A stretch of 64,000 nt of DNA from Gp6-AA40 sp963741135 (GCA_963741135.1 CAVUHC010000008.1:868001-932000), one strand, 5' to 3'. Numbered from the stretch's first letter, positions 39,850 through 49,565 are shown. A program made the numbers and translations. Notes: generated by a model from the sequence alone, not told the origin.

Positions 39850-40620
39850 ATGAAGTTCGACATCGTCACGATCTTTCCGCGGATGGTGCGAGGCGGCGCT
39901 CGCGGAAGGGGTCGTCAGCCGCGGGCATTGCCAGCGGGGTGCTCGACGTGGAGGTCCACGATCTGCGCGACCACACGAGCGATCGCCACCGCAGCGTGGA
40001 CGACGTGCCGTATGGCGGCGGGCCGGGCATGGTGATGAAGCCGGAGCCGCTGGTGCGCGCGGTCGAGGCGATCCGGAGTCGCCGCGGGACGCCCGACGCG
40101 GTGATTCTGCTCTCGCCGCAGGGGCGGCGCTTTACGCAGGCCGAAGCCGTGCGGTTGAGCCGCCTCGCGCATGTCGTGCTGTTGTGCGGCCGATACGAGG
40201 GGATGGACGAGCGGGTGCCGGAGCTCGTCGGCGCCGACGAGCTGTCGATCGGCGATTACGTGCTGAGCGGCGGCGAGCTGCCTGCGCTGGTCGTCGTCGA
40301 CGCGGTCAGCCGGTTGGTCCCGGGCGTGGTCGGCGACGAGCAGTCGGTCGAGGAGGATTCGTTTTCGCGACGGGGCTGCTCGACTACCCGCACTACACGC
40401 GGCCGGCGGAGTTCGCGGGAATGAAGGTGCCCGACGTGCTGCTGTCGGGGCATCACGCCGACGTCCGGCGGTGGCGCAGGAAGACCGCGCTGGCGCGGAC
40501 GCTGGAGCGGCGGCCGGAGCTGCTCGAGCAGGCGGCACTCGACGACGAGGACCGCACACTGCTCGACGAGATTCAAAGAGAGCGGCGGGCCGTAAAGGCC
40601 CGCCCTGCGAACGACAGGTA
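39850..40620 (+). CDS. trmD: tRNA (guanine-N1)-methyltransferase TrmD, broken by indels
   Basis: TrmD methylates G37 of tRNAs and prevents frameshifting. ATG 39850 gives KFDIVTIFPRMVEAALAEGV. Motifs of the SPOUT knot follow: VEVHDLRDHTSDRHRSVDDV, PYGGGPGMVMKPEPLVRAVE, VILLSPQGRRFTQAEAVRLS, LLCGRYEGMDERVPELVGAD, SIGDYVLSGGELPALVVVDA and VSRLVPGVVGDEQSVEEDSF. Then come LLDYPHYTRPAEFAGMKVPD and LLSGHHADVRRWRRKTALAR. Breaks lie near 39890, 39925 and 40368. An in-frame ATG at 39832 would add six residues. Confidence 0.95.
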
Positions 40621-40668
40621 AACGACAGGTGGGGCGGCGCTTTACGGGCCGCCAAATGGAGAGGTGCC

Positions 40669-41014
40669 ATGAGCGCGATAGAGCTGGTCGAGAAGTCGCA
40701 GTTGGCGGAGCGGCCGCGAATGAAGTCCGGCGACACCGTGCGCGTGCACGTCAAGGTGCGCGAGGGCGACAAGGAGCGCATCCAGATCTTCGAGGGGATC
40801 ATCATCGGCCTGCACCGCGGCGGCGCTCGCGCGTCGTTCACGGTGCGCAAGGTGTCGTTCGGGCAGGGCGTCGAGCGCATCTTCCCGCTGCACTCGCCGA
40901 CGATTGCCAAGGTCGACGTCGTCCGGTCGGCGCGCGTCCGGCGCGCGAAGCTGTACTTCCTGCGCGAGCTGAAGGGGAAGGCCGCCAGGATGAAGGAAAC
41001 CAAGAAGGCCTACA
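40669..41014 (+). CDS. rplS: 50S ribosomal protein L19, stop codon hidden by an indel
   Basis: L19 lies at the 30S-50S interface. ATG 40669 gives SAIELVEKSQLAERPRMKSG, then DTVRVHVKVREGDKERIQIF, GIIIGLHRGGARASFTVRKV, GVERIFPLHSPTIAKVDVVR and KLYFLRELKGKAARMKETKK, a full-length L19. As given, the frame does not stop but runs over rnhB to 41436. Removing the C at 41013 turns TACA into TAA right after KETKKA, a normal L19 length of 114-115 residues. I therefore place the end near 41014. Confidence 0.93.
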
Positions 41015-41029
41015 GTACCGGGACGAGCC

Positions 41030-41680
41030 ATGGTCAAAGTGCGTGCGATGCGGACCCTCGAGAACGCCATGCGGCGTTGCGGGTTCTATCGCATCGCCGG
41101 CGTCGACGAGGTCGGCCGCGGCTGCCTGGCCGGTCCGGTCGTCGCCGCCGCGGTCATTCTCGACCCGGAACGCTACATCCCCGGCGTGTGCGACTCGAAG
41201 ATGATCACCGCCGCCGAGCGCGAGCGGCTCTACGGCGTGATCACCCGGAAGGCGCTCGCCTGGTCCGTGGCGTCGGCGCAGCCCGCCGAAATCGACGAGA
41301 TCAACATCCACCGCGCCTCGCTCGAGGCGATGCGCCGCGCCGTTATGACGCTGGCGCCGCTGCCCGACCTGGTTCTCGTCGATGCGTTCCGGATTCCAGA
41401 GCTGCTGATGGCGCAGCGCGGCGTGCTGCACGGTGATCGGCAGTGCACGTCGATCGCCGCCGCGTCGATCGTCGCGAAGGTGACGCGGGATCGCGAGATG
41501 CTCGTGCACCATGCCGCGGACCCGCGCTACGGCTACGATCGGCACAAGGGCTACGCCACGGCTGACCATCTTGCGGCGGTCGCGCAACACGGGTATTCGA
41601 CGCTGCACCGCCGCTCGTTCAGGCCGCCCTCGCTGTTTGACGGCATGACCCCGCCTGGCAAGACGCCCTGTGGCAATTGA
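41030..41680 (+). CDS. rnhB: Ribonuclease HII
   Basis: Removes RNA from RNA-DNA hybrids and single ribonucleotides. 216 residues, frame intact. The catalytic site is IAGVDEVGRGCLAGPVVAAA (Asp-Glu), followed by CDSKMITAAERERLYGVI, LVLVDAFRIP and SIAAASIVAKVTRDREMLVH, then YGYDRHKGYATADHLAAV. ATG 41030 or ATG 41051 could start it. It follows rplS as in many bacteria, and its stop overlaps the next GTG (41670). Confidence 0.95.
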   Translation: MVKVRAMRTLENAMRRCGFYRIAGVDEVGRGCLAGPVVAAAVILDPERYIPGVCDSKMITAAERERLYGVITRKALAWSVASAQPAEIDEINIHRASLEAMRRAVMTLAPLPDLVLVDAFRIPELLMAQRGVLHGDRQCTSIAAASIVAKVTRDREMLVHHAADPRYGYDRHKGYATADHLAAVAQHGYSTLHRRSFRPPSLFDGMTPPGKTPCGN

Positions 41681-43668
41681 TCGAGACGCGACGTTAAAGC
41701 AGGCGGACAAGTTGCTCCGCCAGGGAAAGCTCGACGGAGCGATCGATCAGTACGTGCGCCTGGTCACCGACCAGCCCGAGGACTGGAACGCCATCAACGC
41801 TGCTCGGCGACCTTTATCTGCGCGCCGGGAAGAACGACCTGGCGGCCGAGCAGTTCACGCGGATCGCCGATCATCAGTTCGCCGAGGGCTTTCTGCCCAA
41901 GTCGGCGGCGCTCTACAAGAAGGCGCTGAAGGTAAAGGCAGACGACGAGCACATCCTGATGCAGTTGGCGGAAATCGGTGAGCGCCAGGGGAAGTTCGCC
42001 GACGCGAAGTTTTACCTTCACAAGGTCGCGAAACAGCGCCAGGGCCGCGGCGAGGAGCGCGCCGCGGCAGAATGCATCCTCCGCCTCGGATCGCTCGAAG
42101 GCTCCGACCTCGAGTCGAAGATCGCGGCAGCCCGCGCCGCGCAGTCGATTGGCGACGCGTTTCGCGCCGTCGAGCTTCTCAAGGATGCCGCACAGGTCCT
42201 CGACAAGCAGAAGCGCCGCAACGAAGCGTTCCAGTTGCTGGCGGATGCCGCGGAAATCGACCCGTTCGATGCCGACCTGCGTAATCGGCTCGCACGGGAG
42301 TTCGTCTCGGCGGGGCAGCCCAACCGCGCCCGTGCCTATTTGAGCGCGGAGACGGCAGGCGACGATCCCGATCTGCTGTTGGCACTGGCGACGATCGAGT
42401 TTGCGGAGGGCAAGGAAGACGACGCGCGGACCGCGATGGCGCGCGTGCTGGCCCTTGCGCCGGGGCGCGAAGCGGATGTGGCGCGCCTTGCCGACGAACT
42501 GGTCACCGCAGGGCGGGTCGAATCCGCGTACGCGTGCGTTGACGCCATCACGGACGCCGCGCTGCTCAAGGACGACACTCCGCGCGCCGTCGCGGTGCTT
42601 CAGAAGTTCGTCGAGCAAGGCTCCCACATTCCCGCACTGGCGAAGCTCGTGGCGATCGCCGCGGACGCGAAGATGGTGGCGGCGCTGCGCCCGGCGCAAG
42701 GACAACTCGCCGACGCGTACCTCGAGGCGTCGATGGGCGACGAGGCGCGCGCGGTCGCCGAAGATCTGGTTCGCACAGATCCCGCCAGCGATGCGCATGC
42801 GGACCGACTGCGCCGTGCGCTGGTGATGCTCGGTGTCACCGATTCCGAACACGTGATCGTGCGGGTTCGCGCGGGTGCGTCTCGGGAGGCAGAAGACGAC
42901 GATCTCCTGCCGATGGAAAATCCGGACTTCTCAGATGTCGTGACAGGTATCGACGAGGCCGCCGTGCTCCCCGAGGTCGATGTGTTCGTCTACCCGGAAC
43001 ACGAGATCCAGGACATGCCGGAGCCACCGCTCGATCTCTCGCTCGAGCCGCCGGACGAGCTGCCCGGCGCTGTGCAGGACCCGACGATTTACGGCGACTC
43101 GGCGGTGACGCTCGAAGCGTCCGAAATCGATCTGAGCGGCGCATTGTCCGGTCTGACGTCGTCGGCCCTGGACATCGCGGACCCGACGGATGAGAGCCCG
43201 CCTGACGCGGCGGAGCCTCCGGAAGACATCGAAGACGTGTTCGCGCAGATGCGCGCGACGAGCGCACGCGAGCAGCAGGCGTCGACCGCGCTCGGTCAGT
43301 ACCAACAGGCATTGCAGTACCTGGATCAGGGGCTCGTCAAGGAAGCGATTGCCGAGCTGGAGGGGGCCGCGAAGGTGCCGATGTTGCGGTTCAGGGCGGC
43401 GGCGCAGCTGGGGCGCGTCTATGTGGAGGGCGGCGACATCGCCGCGGGCGTCGAGTGGCTCGAGCGCGCGGCGGAGGCTCCGGCGCCGACGCCCGATGAA
43501 GGCCATGCCGTGCTGTACGATCTGGCCGCCGCGCTCCAGGCGCACGGAGAATCGTCGCGTGCGCTTGCGATCCTGATGGAGCTTGATGCGGATGCGGACG
43601 GTTTTCGCGATGTCCGCGATCGCATCGCGCAGCTCACGCGGGCCCAGACGGGGAGCCACAGCGGGTGA
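41670..43668 (+). CDS. Long TPR-repeat protein, one indel
   Basis: About 665 residues, cytoplasmic. GTG 41670 gives AIDRDATLKQADKLLRQGKL. Many TPR-type helix pairs follow (LKQADKLLRQGKLDGAIDQY, AAEQFTRIADHQFAEGFLPK, KSAALYKKALKVKADDEHIL), then a long acidic Pro-rich linker (about residues 410-520), and a last TPR group (YQQALQYLDQGLVKEAIAEL). One insertion near 41800 breaks NAINALGDLYLRAGK. Proteins of this kind are common in Acidobacteriota and Myxococcota, without known function. The stop overlaps the next gene (43665). Confidence 0.8.
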
Positions 43669-43937
43669 GGCGCACGCTTTTCATCGCCTTCTTCTTCGAG
43701 ATCGGGTTCGCGCTGCTGGTCGTTCCGTGGTCTGCATTCTGGGATCGCAACTACTTTGTCGAGGCGCTTCCGCCGATCCGCGCATTCATCACCAACAACT
43801 TCGTCCGCGGAGCCGTGTCGGGTCTCGGATTGGTCAACATCGTCGCCGGCCTGGGCGAGATCGTCTCGGTCCTGATGGCGCGCAACATGGAAAGCCCCAC
43901 GACGCCGTTTTCGGCCACTCCGTTGACAAAGGACTAA
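43665..43937 (+). CDS. Small two-helix membrane protein of unknown function
   Basis: 90 residues. One helix at the N-terminus (LFIAFFFEIGFALLVVPWSA) and one at residues 50-70 (AVSGLGLVNIVAGLGEIVSV), with a soluble loop (ALPPIRAFITNNFVRG). GTG 43665 overlaps the TPR gene stop, so the two may be coupled. The family is not known to me. A TTTC-rich word array (TTTTCACTTTCTACTTTCTG) sits between it and thiE. Confidence 0.6.
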   Translation: MRRTLFIAFFFEIGFALLVVPWSAFWDRNYFVEALPPIRAFITNNFVRGAVSGLGLVNIVAGLGEIVSVLMARNMESPTTPFSATPLTKD

Positions 43938-43972
43938 GGTACGTCCACGCTTTTCACTTTCTACTTTCTGTC

Positions 43973-44620
43973 GTGACCCCCGTCATCTGCCTGATCACGG
44001 ACCGCCACCGTCTTGGTGAGGCCTGGGAGTCGGCGTTCATCCAACGCGTACGAGCGGCGGCACGGGCGGGCGTCCATCTCATTCAGGTGCGTGAGCGTGA
44101 TCTCGCTGGCGGGGCGCTTGTCCGCCTCACGGAACAATGCCTCGACGCGGTTCGCGGAACACGGGCGCGCGTGGTCGTCAATGATCGCCTCGACGTCGCA
44201 CTCGCGGTGAGTGCGCACGGCGTGCATCTGCGCGGAGACTCGATGGACGCCGCGCGGATAAGGCGGATCGCGCCGCCCGGGTTCCTGATCGGACGGTCCG
44301 TCCATTCGGTGGAGGAAGCCCTCGCAGCCAGTGGGAGCGGCGCTGCTGACTATCTGGTTTTCGGCAGCGTGTTCGAAACGAGCTCAAAACCTGGACGGGA
44401 GGCGGCAGGTCTGCACGTGCTTGATGCGGTGTCGACGTCAACGACGGTGCCGGTGCTGGCAGTCGGCGGCATCTCAGCGTCGCGCGCAGGCGCCGTCGCC
44501 CGCGCGGGCGCCTCGGGTATCGCAGCCATCGGCTTGTTCGCCGACGCTCCGGTTGATGCCGTGCAGGGCATTGTTGGGCAGATCATGACGGCGTTTGACA
44601 CACCTGAATCTGTTCCCTAA
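43973..44620 (+). CDS. thiE: Thiamine-phosphate synthase
   Basis: Joins the thiazole and pyrimidine halves of thiamine. 215 residues on a TIM barrel. VICLITDRHRLGEAW at the N-terminus, VHLIQVRERDLAGGALVRL, VVVNDRLDVALAVSAHGVHL, IGRSVHSVEEALAASGSGAD-type residues, YLVFGSVFETSSKPGREAAG and VLAVGGISASRAGAVARAGA are all standard. GTG 43973 is the best start. No TPP riboswitch fits in the 35-base gap upstream. TenI-type relatives cannot be fully excluded. Confidence 0.9.
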   Translation: MTPVICLITDRHRLGEAWESAFIQRVRAAARAGVHLIQVRERDLAGGALVRLTEQCLDAVRGTRARVVVNDRLDVALAVSAHGVHLRGDSMDAARIRRIAPPGFLIGRSVHSVEEALAASGSGAADYLVFGSVFETSSKPGREAAGLHVLDAVSTSTTVPVLAVGGISASRAGAVARAGASGIAAIGLFADAPVDAVQGIVGQIMTAFDTPESVP

Positions 44621-44621
44621 C

Positions 44622-45035
44622 ATGGCCGCATTGATGGCAGTCGTGAATCGGTCGGAGTCCGATTTTGGTGCGCGGATACGGCAGGCCCGCGAGCAGCGCG
44701 GCATCTCGCTGCGCCAGATCGCCGAAACGACCAAGATTGCCATCAGCGTGCTAGAGGCACTCGAGCGCAACGACCTCGCTCGGCTGCCGGGCGGTATTTT
44801 CTCCCGCGGGTTCGTTCGGTCGTATGCCGTCGAGATCGGCGTCGATCCCGAGCAGACCGTCCGTGACTTCATGGCACAGTTCCCGCACGACTCGGTCACC
44901 GCGGGGAGTCCGCATGTCATCGTCAACGAGCTCGGCCCTGGCACGCGGCGGCTCGATCCTCGCGCGTTGATGCTCCTCGGTATTATCGTGGCCGCCGTCG
45001 CGGTGATTCTGTATTGGTCATTCAGCACGAGATAG
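44622..45035 (+). CDS. RodZ-like HTH membrane protein lacking a periplasmic domain
   Basis: 137 residues. The N-terminal HTH reads FGARIRQAREQRGISLRQIA, ETTKIAISVLEALERNDLAR and LPGGIFSRGFVRSYAVEIGV, the RodZ family pattern. A membrane helix lies near the C-terminus (ALMLLGIIVAAVAVILYWSF) and is followed by only four residues. Normal RodZ has a large periplasmic DUF4115 domain after this helix, absent here. It may anchor MreB-type filaments from the cytoplasmic side only, or be a membrane-tethered regulator. The frame is intact. Confidence 0.75.
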   Translation: MAALMAVVNRSESDFGARIRQAREQRGISLRQIAETTKIAISVLEALERNDLARLPGGIFSRGFVRSYAVEIGVDPEQTVRDFMAQFPHDSVTAGSPHVIVNELGPGTRRLDPRALMLLGIIVAAVAVILYWSFSTR

Positions 45036-45076
45036 GTATTTCTTAAACGTTCCCACGTTTCCCTTTTTCACTACCC

Positions 45077-45865
45077 ATGGACTCTGGTCTCAAAACCCCG
45101 CTGCTCGATTTCTTTCGTCGTGGTGACGTCGCCAGGGACATCCGCCTGCAGGCGGCGCAGGGCGCGATGGCGCCACGGGCGCACGAGCAGATTAGCCTGC
45201 TGATGCTGCTCGTCACCGATCAGGATCCGGACGTTGCCGCGGCGGCGGAAGCGACGCTTGCGGCAATTCCGCGCGAGTCCCTCGCGGCGTTTCTCGCGCG
45301 GTCCGATGCCTCGCCGGCGATGCTCGAGTTCTTTACCGCGCGGGGCGTTCAGCCCGCGGAGGTCCCCCTCCTCGAAGTGGACAAGCCTCTGCTCGACGTC
45401 GGGGAGGCGCCCCCGGATCCCGTGCCTGACGAAATGCTGCCGCCCGAGGGTCAAGAGCGTGCGTCGACGCTCCAGAAGATTGCGTCACTGACGGTTGCCC
45501 AGCGCATGGCGCTGGCGATGAAGGGAACCCGCGAGGAGCGTGCGATTCTCATTCGCGATCCGAACAAGATCGTCGGCGTCGCGGTGTTGAGCAGCCCGAA
45601 GATCAACGAGGCCGAGGTGGAGAGCATCGCCAAGATGTCGACGCTCTCGGAAGAGCTCCTGCGGATGATCGCCTTGTCGCGCGCGTGGACGAAGAACTAC
45701 GGCGTCGTCCATGCCCTCGTGAAGAATCCAAAGACGCCGCTCGCGCTCGCCATCAACTTCCTGTCCCGGCTCTCCGAGAAGGATGTTCGGGCGATCTCGG
45801 CAAACCGCAACGTGGCAGACGCCCTGCGCATCACTGCGCGCAAGAAGATCGTCATCGACAAGTAG
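45077..45865 (+). CDS. Conserved-looking soluble protein of unknown function
   Basis: 262 residues, start ATG 45077. The N-terminal half is helical and Ala-rich (DIRLQAAQGAMAPRAHEQIS then LLMLLVTDQDPDVAAAAEAT), resembling HEAT-type repeats. An acidic Pro-rich linker follows (about residues 95-120). The second half (RMALAMKGTREERAILIRDP, then VGVAVLSSPKINEAEVESIA) again looks like repeated helix pairs ending RKKIVIDK. I do not recognise a named family. It follows the RodZ-like gene by 41 bases on the same strand. Confidence 0.65.
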   Translation: MDSGLKTPLLDFFRRGDVARDIRLQAAQGAMAPRAHEQISLLMLLVTDQDPDVAAAAEATLAAIPRESLAAFLARSDASPAMLEFFTARGVQPAEVPLLEVDKPLLDVGEAPPDPVPDEMLPPEGQERASTLQKIASLTVAQRMALAMKGTREERAILIRDPNKIVGVAVLSSPKINEAEVESIAKMSTLSEELLRMIALSRAWTKNYGVVHALVKNPKTPLALAINFLSRLSEKDVRAISANRNVADALRITARKKIVIDK

Positions 45866-45967
45866 GGCGCGCCCGCCTTCGCGCATGAACATGGACCTTA
45901 GCGCTTCGGCGCGGCAAGCCTTTGTCGGGCCGCCGATCGCCGTCGCAGGTGTTACAGCGAGCGTTAC

Positions 45968-46716
45968 GACATGAACAGGCCACCGTTGGCGTGAATGGTC
46001 TGCCCCGTGATGTAGCGAGCGTTGGGGCTGGCAAGAAACCGCACGAGCGCAGCGATTTCCTCCGGCCTGCCGCGACGGCCCATGAGTGGCGCGTGCAGCG
46101 CGTGATGCGCCGGCTCCTTGCCGGAGGCGCGGTTGGTGTCGATCAGTCCCGGAGCCACGCAGTTCACCGTGATCCCGTACTGCGCGAGGTCGTGCGCGAG
46201 GGCGCGCGTCAGGCCGACGAGGCCGGCCTTGGCGGCGATCACGTGCGCGCGTCCCGCCGCGCCCGTAAATGACGACAATCCCCCGATGTTGACGATGGCG
46301 CCGGCGCCTGAGGCGGTCAGGTGGGGCAGCGCGGCGTGGCTGCACAGATAGGCCGAGTCGAGAATCGTCGAGAGGATCTGGCGCCACTCCGCATAGTGGA
46401 GGTTCGCGAAATCGGTTTCCTTCCGCACGGCCGCGTTGTTCACGAGGACGTCGATGCGGCCGAAGGCACCGACCGCCGCGTCGATGAGGGCATCAACAGC
46501 CTTGGGATCCGAGACGTCGGCGATGGTCACGGCCGCGCGCCCTCCGCCGCGGCGGATCTCCTCGGCAACCGCTTCGGCTTCCGCGCTCGATGAGCGAGCG
46601 TTGATGACGACGGCTGCACCCGCGTTCGCCAGCGAAAGGGCAATCGCGCGGCCGATGTTGCGCCCGCTGCCGGTGACGACCGCGACCCGCCCCGACAGAT
46701 CGTCGTGGTCGCTCAT
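45968..46716 (-). CDS. Short-chain dehydrogenase/reductase lacking the catalytic tyrosine
   Basis: 249 residues with a Rossmann fold: VAVVTGSGRNIGRAIALSLA at the N-terminus, VLVNNAAVRKETDFAN and GAIVNIGGLSSFTGAAGRA. Where SDR enzymes have YxxxK, this reads AHVIAAKAGLVGLTRALA: the lysine is present, but the tyrosine position is valine, with histidine just before. The ending PEEIAALVRFLASPNARYIT is typical of the FabG group. It is last in the tctCBA-mmgE/prpD operon, and its ATG overlaps the upstream stop by four bases. It may act on the imported compound or have a changed chemistry. Confidence 0.85.
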
Positions 46717-48077
46717 GAGCGAAACTCGCTCAACGCCGTGAGCGTCGGATGCGCGAACACGTCGTCTGACAGACGCTGCAGTCGCTCACCTGAGGCACGG
46801 CTCCAGCCGCCGGAGAGGACGTTGTCCATGAACTTCGCTTCCAGCTCCGTTGTTGACAGCGGCGCGTGCGCGCCGCCGCGCATGAATGGCTGGCGGAACT
46901 CGCGCTCCCGGCCGTCCGCGAACGTCGCGCGCAGGTGGCCGGAATAGTTGCGCGGGTAGTCGTCCTGTGGATTGATCACGTAACGAATTTTCGCGGCCAG
47001 CGCCCGCACGGCGGGGTCCTGGATGCGCGCCTCGGTGAACTGGGCGAATCCCGCCTTGCGGTCGATGAATCCGACCGCCATGCAGAACGGGGTGCTGAAT
47101 TTCGCCGCATAGGGCGTGGGAGGTTGCTGCTTGTCGGAGAGCGGCTCCCACAACCGGTGCACGGTGCCCTCCGCCACTTCGCACACGATGCCGGTGATGT
47201 CCTCCGCGCGCGCGCCATCGCGTGCCAGCTCGATCGCGCAGTCGATGAACGGTTGCGTCATGGTACCGCACGCGTACGGTTTGAAGGCGATCGTCTCCAT
47301 CAGCCACATTCGTCCGAGGCCGTCGAGGAGCTTTGCGAAGTCCGGCGGGACCGACGGCGCGAAGGCATGGAAGAAACCGTGCGTCCCTTCGAGCACCGTT
47401 CGCGGCCCGAGAAAGCCGCCGCGCGCCATCAACGCCGCGCGGAGCCCCGACTGCGCCGCCCAGCCGGCGTGCATCCGCTTGGTCCACGTCCCTTCGGCCA
47501 GGTACTCGATGATGCCGGAGGCCATGCTGCCGGCGATGCCGAGCGCGGAAACGATGGCCTCCAGCGGCAGCCGCAGCGCGACGCCTGTTGCGCCTGCCGC
47601 CGCCAGCGCGCCGAACACCGCCGTCGGATGGAAGCCCGCCTTGTGCGTCGCCTTCGGGGCCACCAGACTGAGCCGGCATAACAGCTCGGTCCCGGTGACG
47701 ATGCCGGCGAGCAGGCTGTCGCCGCCGAGGCCCTCACGCTCGCACGTGGCCAGCACCGCCGGAACGATGACGGCGCCTGAATGCACCGGGCCGCCCTCGA
47801 AGGTGTCGTCGAAATCCTCGCCGTGCGCGGCCGTGCCGTTGACGAGCGCCGCGCCAAAGGCATCGACTCCACCGGCGTGACCGAACGCTGTGCAGGGACC
47901 TCGATCGACCGTTGCGAGCGTTGCGCTGACGTATGTTTCCCGGCGCGCGGCGACGCAGAGTCCCGACACGTCCAGCAACAGCTTGCGCGCCATCTCCTTT
48001 GCGCTCGCGGGAATACTCTCTGGTGTCGTCGCTGCAAGCCACGTGGCGAGTGTCTCCGCGTGCGTCGCGTTTCTCAT
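46713..48077 (-). CDS. MmgE/PrpD family protein (cytoplasmic)
   Basis: 454 residues. The family includes 2-methylcitrate dehydratase PrpD and cis-aconitate decarboxylase. ATG 48077 gives RNATHAETLATWLAATTPES. Motifs are VNGTAAHGEDFDDTFEGGPV then HSGAVIVPAVLATCEREGLG, GFHPTAVFGALAAAGATGVA, TWTKRMHAGWAAQSGLRAAL and AFKPYACGTMTQPFIDCAIE. No signal peptide, unlike the paralogue at 57740-59203. The start overlaps the tctA stop and the stop overlaps the SDR start, which points to one operon for uptake and dehydration or decarboxylation of a small organic acid. Confidence 0.9.
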   Translation of the reverse strand: MRNATHAETLATWLAATTPESIPASAKEMARKLLLDVSGLCVAARRETYVSATLATVDRGPCTAFGHAGGVDAFGAALVNGTAAHGEDFDDTFEGGPVHSGAVIVPAVLATCEREGLGGDSLLAGIVTGTELLCRLSLVAPKATHKAGFHPTAVFGALAAAGATGVALRLPLEAIVSALGIAGSMASGIIEYLAEGTWTKRMHAGWAAQSGLRAALMARGGFLGPRTVLEGTHGFFHAFAPSVPPDFAKLLDGLGRMWLMETIAFKPYACGTMTQPFIDCAIELARDGARAEDITGIVCEVAEGTVHRLWEPLSDKQQPPTPYAAKFSTPFCMAVGFIDRKAGFAQFTEARIQDPAVRALAAKIRYVINPQDDYPRNYSGHLRATFADGREREFRQPFMRGGAHAPLSTTELEAKFMDNVLSGGWSRASGERLQRLSDDVFAHPTLTALSEFRS

Positions 48078-49543
48078 GCCTCGCGCAGATGACGTACGAC
48101 GGAGCCGCTGATGAAGAGAAACGCCGTGATGAGCAGGCCCGCGGCAATCGGATCCTGGATGAAGGTCCGATAGTCCCCGCTGGAGAGCACAAGGGCTCGG
48201 CGGTAGTTCGATTCCACCACGAACCCGAGCACGACACCCAGGACCATCGGCAGGACGGGCAGTCTGAAATATTTCATCGCGCTGCCGAGCACGCCAAACC
48301 CGATCGCGAGACCGACATGAAAGAGGCTGGTCTGGATGGCGTAGACGCCGGAGACGACGAGCGCGTAGATGAACGCCATCAAGTACGGCTTCGGCCGGCC
48401 CACGAGCCACATGCAGGGCGACATGATCAGATAGCCGATGATGAGCATGGCGACGTTGGCCACGAAGAGTCCCGTGTAGAGACCATGCACGACGTCCGGG
48501 TGGTTGACGAACAGCAGCGGTCCGGGAATCAGTCCGTGCATCAGGAAGCCGCCGAGCAGGACGGCCGATGAGTTCGAGCTCGGAATACCGAGGCTCAACA
48601 TCGGCACGAGCGCCGTGCACGCGACCGTGTTGTTGGCCGCCTCTGGCGCGGCAATCCCTTCGGGCGAGCCGTGCCCGAATTCCTCCTTGTGACGCGACCA
48701 GCGCCGTGCCTCGTTGTAGGCCAGAAAGCTCGATACCGCGCCGCCGGCGCCAGGCATCATCCCCTCGAACGCGCCGACGACCGATCCAATCGCCTGGGGA
48801 AGCGCGATGCGCCTCCAGAGCGCGGGGCTCGGGAACTTGATCCGGGCGTCCTCGAGCGTCGCCTTCTCCCAGTCGGGTTCGCCCGTCTTCATGAACAGCT
48901 CGCTCATCGCGTACACGCCGACCATCACGAGCAGCGGTGGAATGCCGGACAGCAAGTCCGGGCTTCCGAATGTAAAGCGGTTGAGACCCGTGACCGGATC
49001 GGTGCCGATGGTCGAAATCATGAGGCCCAGGACGCCGGCGATAAACCCTGTGACGAGCGATTCGCCGGACAGCGTCGCAATCACGCTCAACCCAAGCACG
49101 CCGAGGGCGAAGTACGACGAGGGCGTGAACGCGAGCGCGACGCTGGAGAGGCGCTCGGTCAGCCCCACGAGCACGAGCAGGCCGAACAGGCCGCCGACGA
49201 ACCCCGAGTACAGCGAGATGCCGAGCGCTTCGCCGCCCTTCCCCTGCTGCTTCATCATGTAGCCGTCGACCACCGTCGCCGCCGCGGCGTTGGTGCCGGG
49301 CGTGCCGATGAGAATCGCCGGGATCGACCCCCCGTATTCCGCGCCCACATACGTCGAGGCCAGCAACACCACGGCGGTCGTGGGACCCATGCCGTAGGTA
49401 AACGGCAGAAGCAGGGCCATCGTGATCGACGGCGAAATGCCCGGTAGCGCCCCGCCGAGAATCCCCCACGTGACACCGCCAAACGCGGCCGGGACGATCG
49501 GCGTGGTCACGAGGCTGCCGAGCGCTGCCAGGAGCTCGGTCAT
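48074..49543 (-). CDS. tctA: Tripartite tricarboxylate transporter, large membrane subunit
   Basis: 489 residues and 10-12 helices. ATG 49543 gives TELLAALGSLVTTPIVPAAF. TctA signatures are GGALPGISPSITMALLLPFT, GPTTAVVLLASTYVGAEYGG then SIPAILIGTPGTNAAAATVV, GMMPGAGGAVSSFLAYNEAR and LVPMLSLGIPSSNSSAVLLG. It forms the transporter with TctB and the TctC receptor, driven by an ion gradient. Two copies of the PGxS/P-type membrane motif are visible, as usual. The stop overlaps the MmgE/PrpD start. Confidence 0.95.
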   Translation of the reverse strand: MTELLAALGSLVTTPIVPAAFGGVTWGILGGALPGISPSITMALLLPFTYGMGPTTAVVLLASTYVGAEYGGSIPAILIGTPGTNAAAATVVDGYMMKQQGKGGEALGISLYSGFVGGLFGLLVLVGLTERLSSVALAFTPSSYFALGVLGLSVIATLSGESLVTGFIAGVLGLMISTIGTDPVTGLNRFTFGSPDLLSGIPPLLVMVGVYAMSELFMKTGEPDWEKATLEDARIKFPSPALWRRIALPQAIGSVVGAFEGMMPGAGGAVSSFLAYNEARRWSRHKEEFGHGSPEGIAAPEAANNTVACTALVPMLSLGIPSSNSSAVLLGGFLMHGLIPGPLLFVNHPDVVHGLYTGLFVANVAMLIIGYLIMSPCMWLVGRPKPYLMAFIYALVVSGVYAIQTSLFHVGLAIGFGVLGSAMKYFRLPVLPMVLGVVLGFVVESNYRRALVLSSGDYRTFIQDPIAAGLLITAFLFISGSVVRHLREA

Positions 49544-49565
49544 CGGATTCGGAAGGAACGGCCGG

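Noticed and set aside
46713..49469. Single 918-residue minus-strand protein joining tctA DNA with MmgE/PrpD
   Set aside because: The first half is the wrong frame of tctA; the MmgE/PrpD gene starts properly at 48077 with an ATGA overlap.
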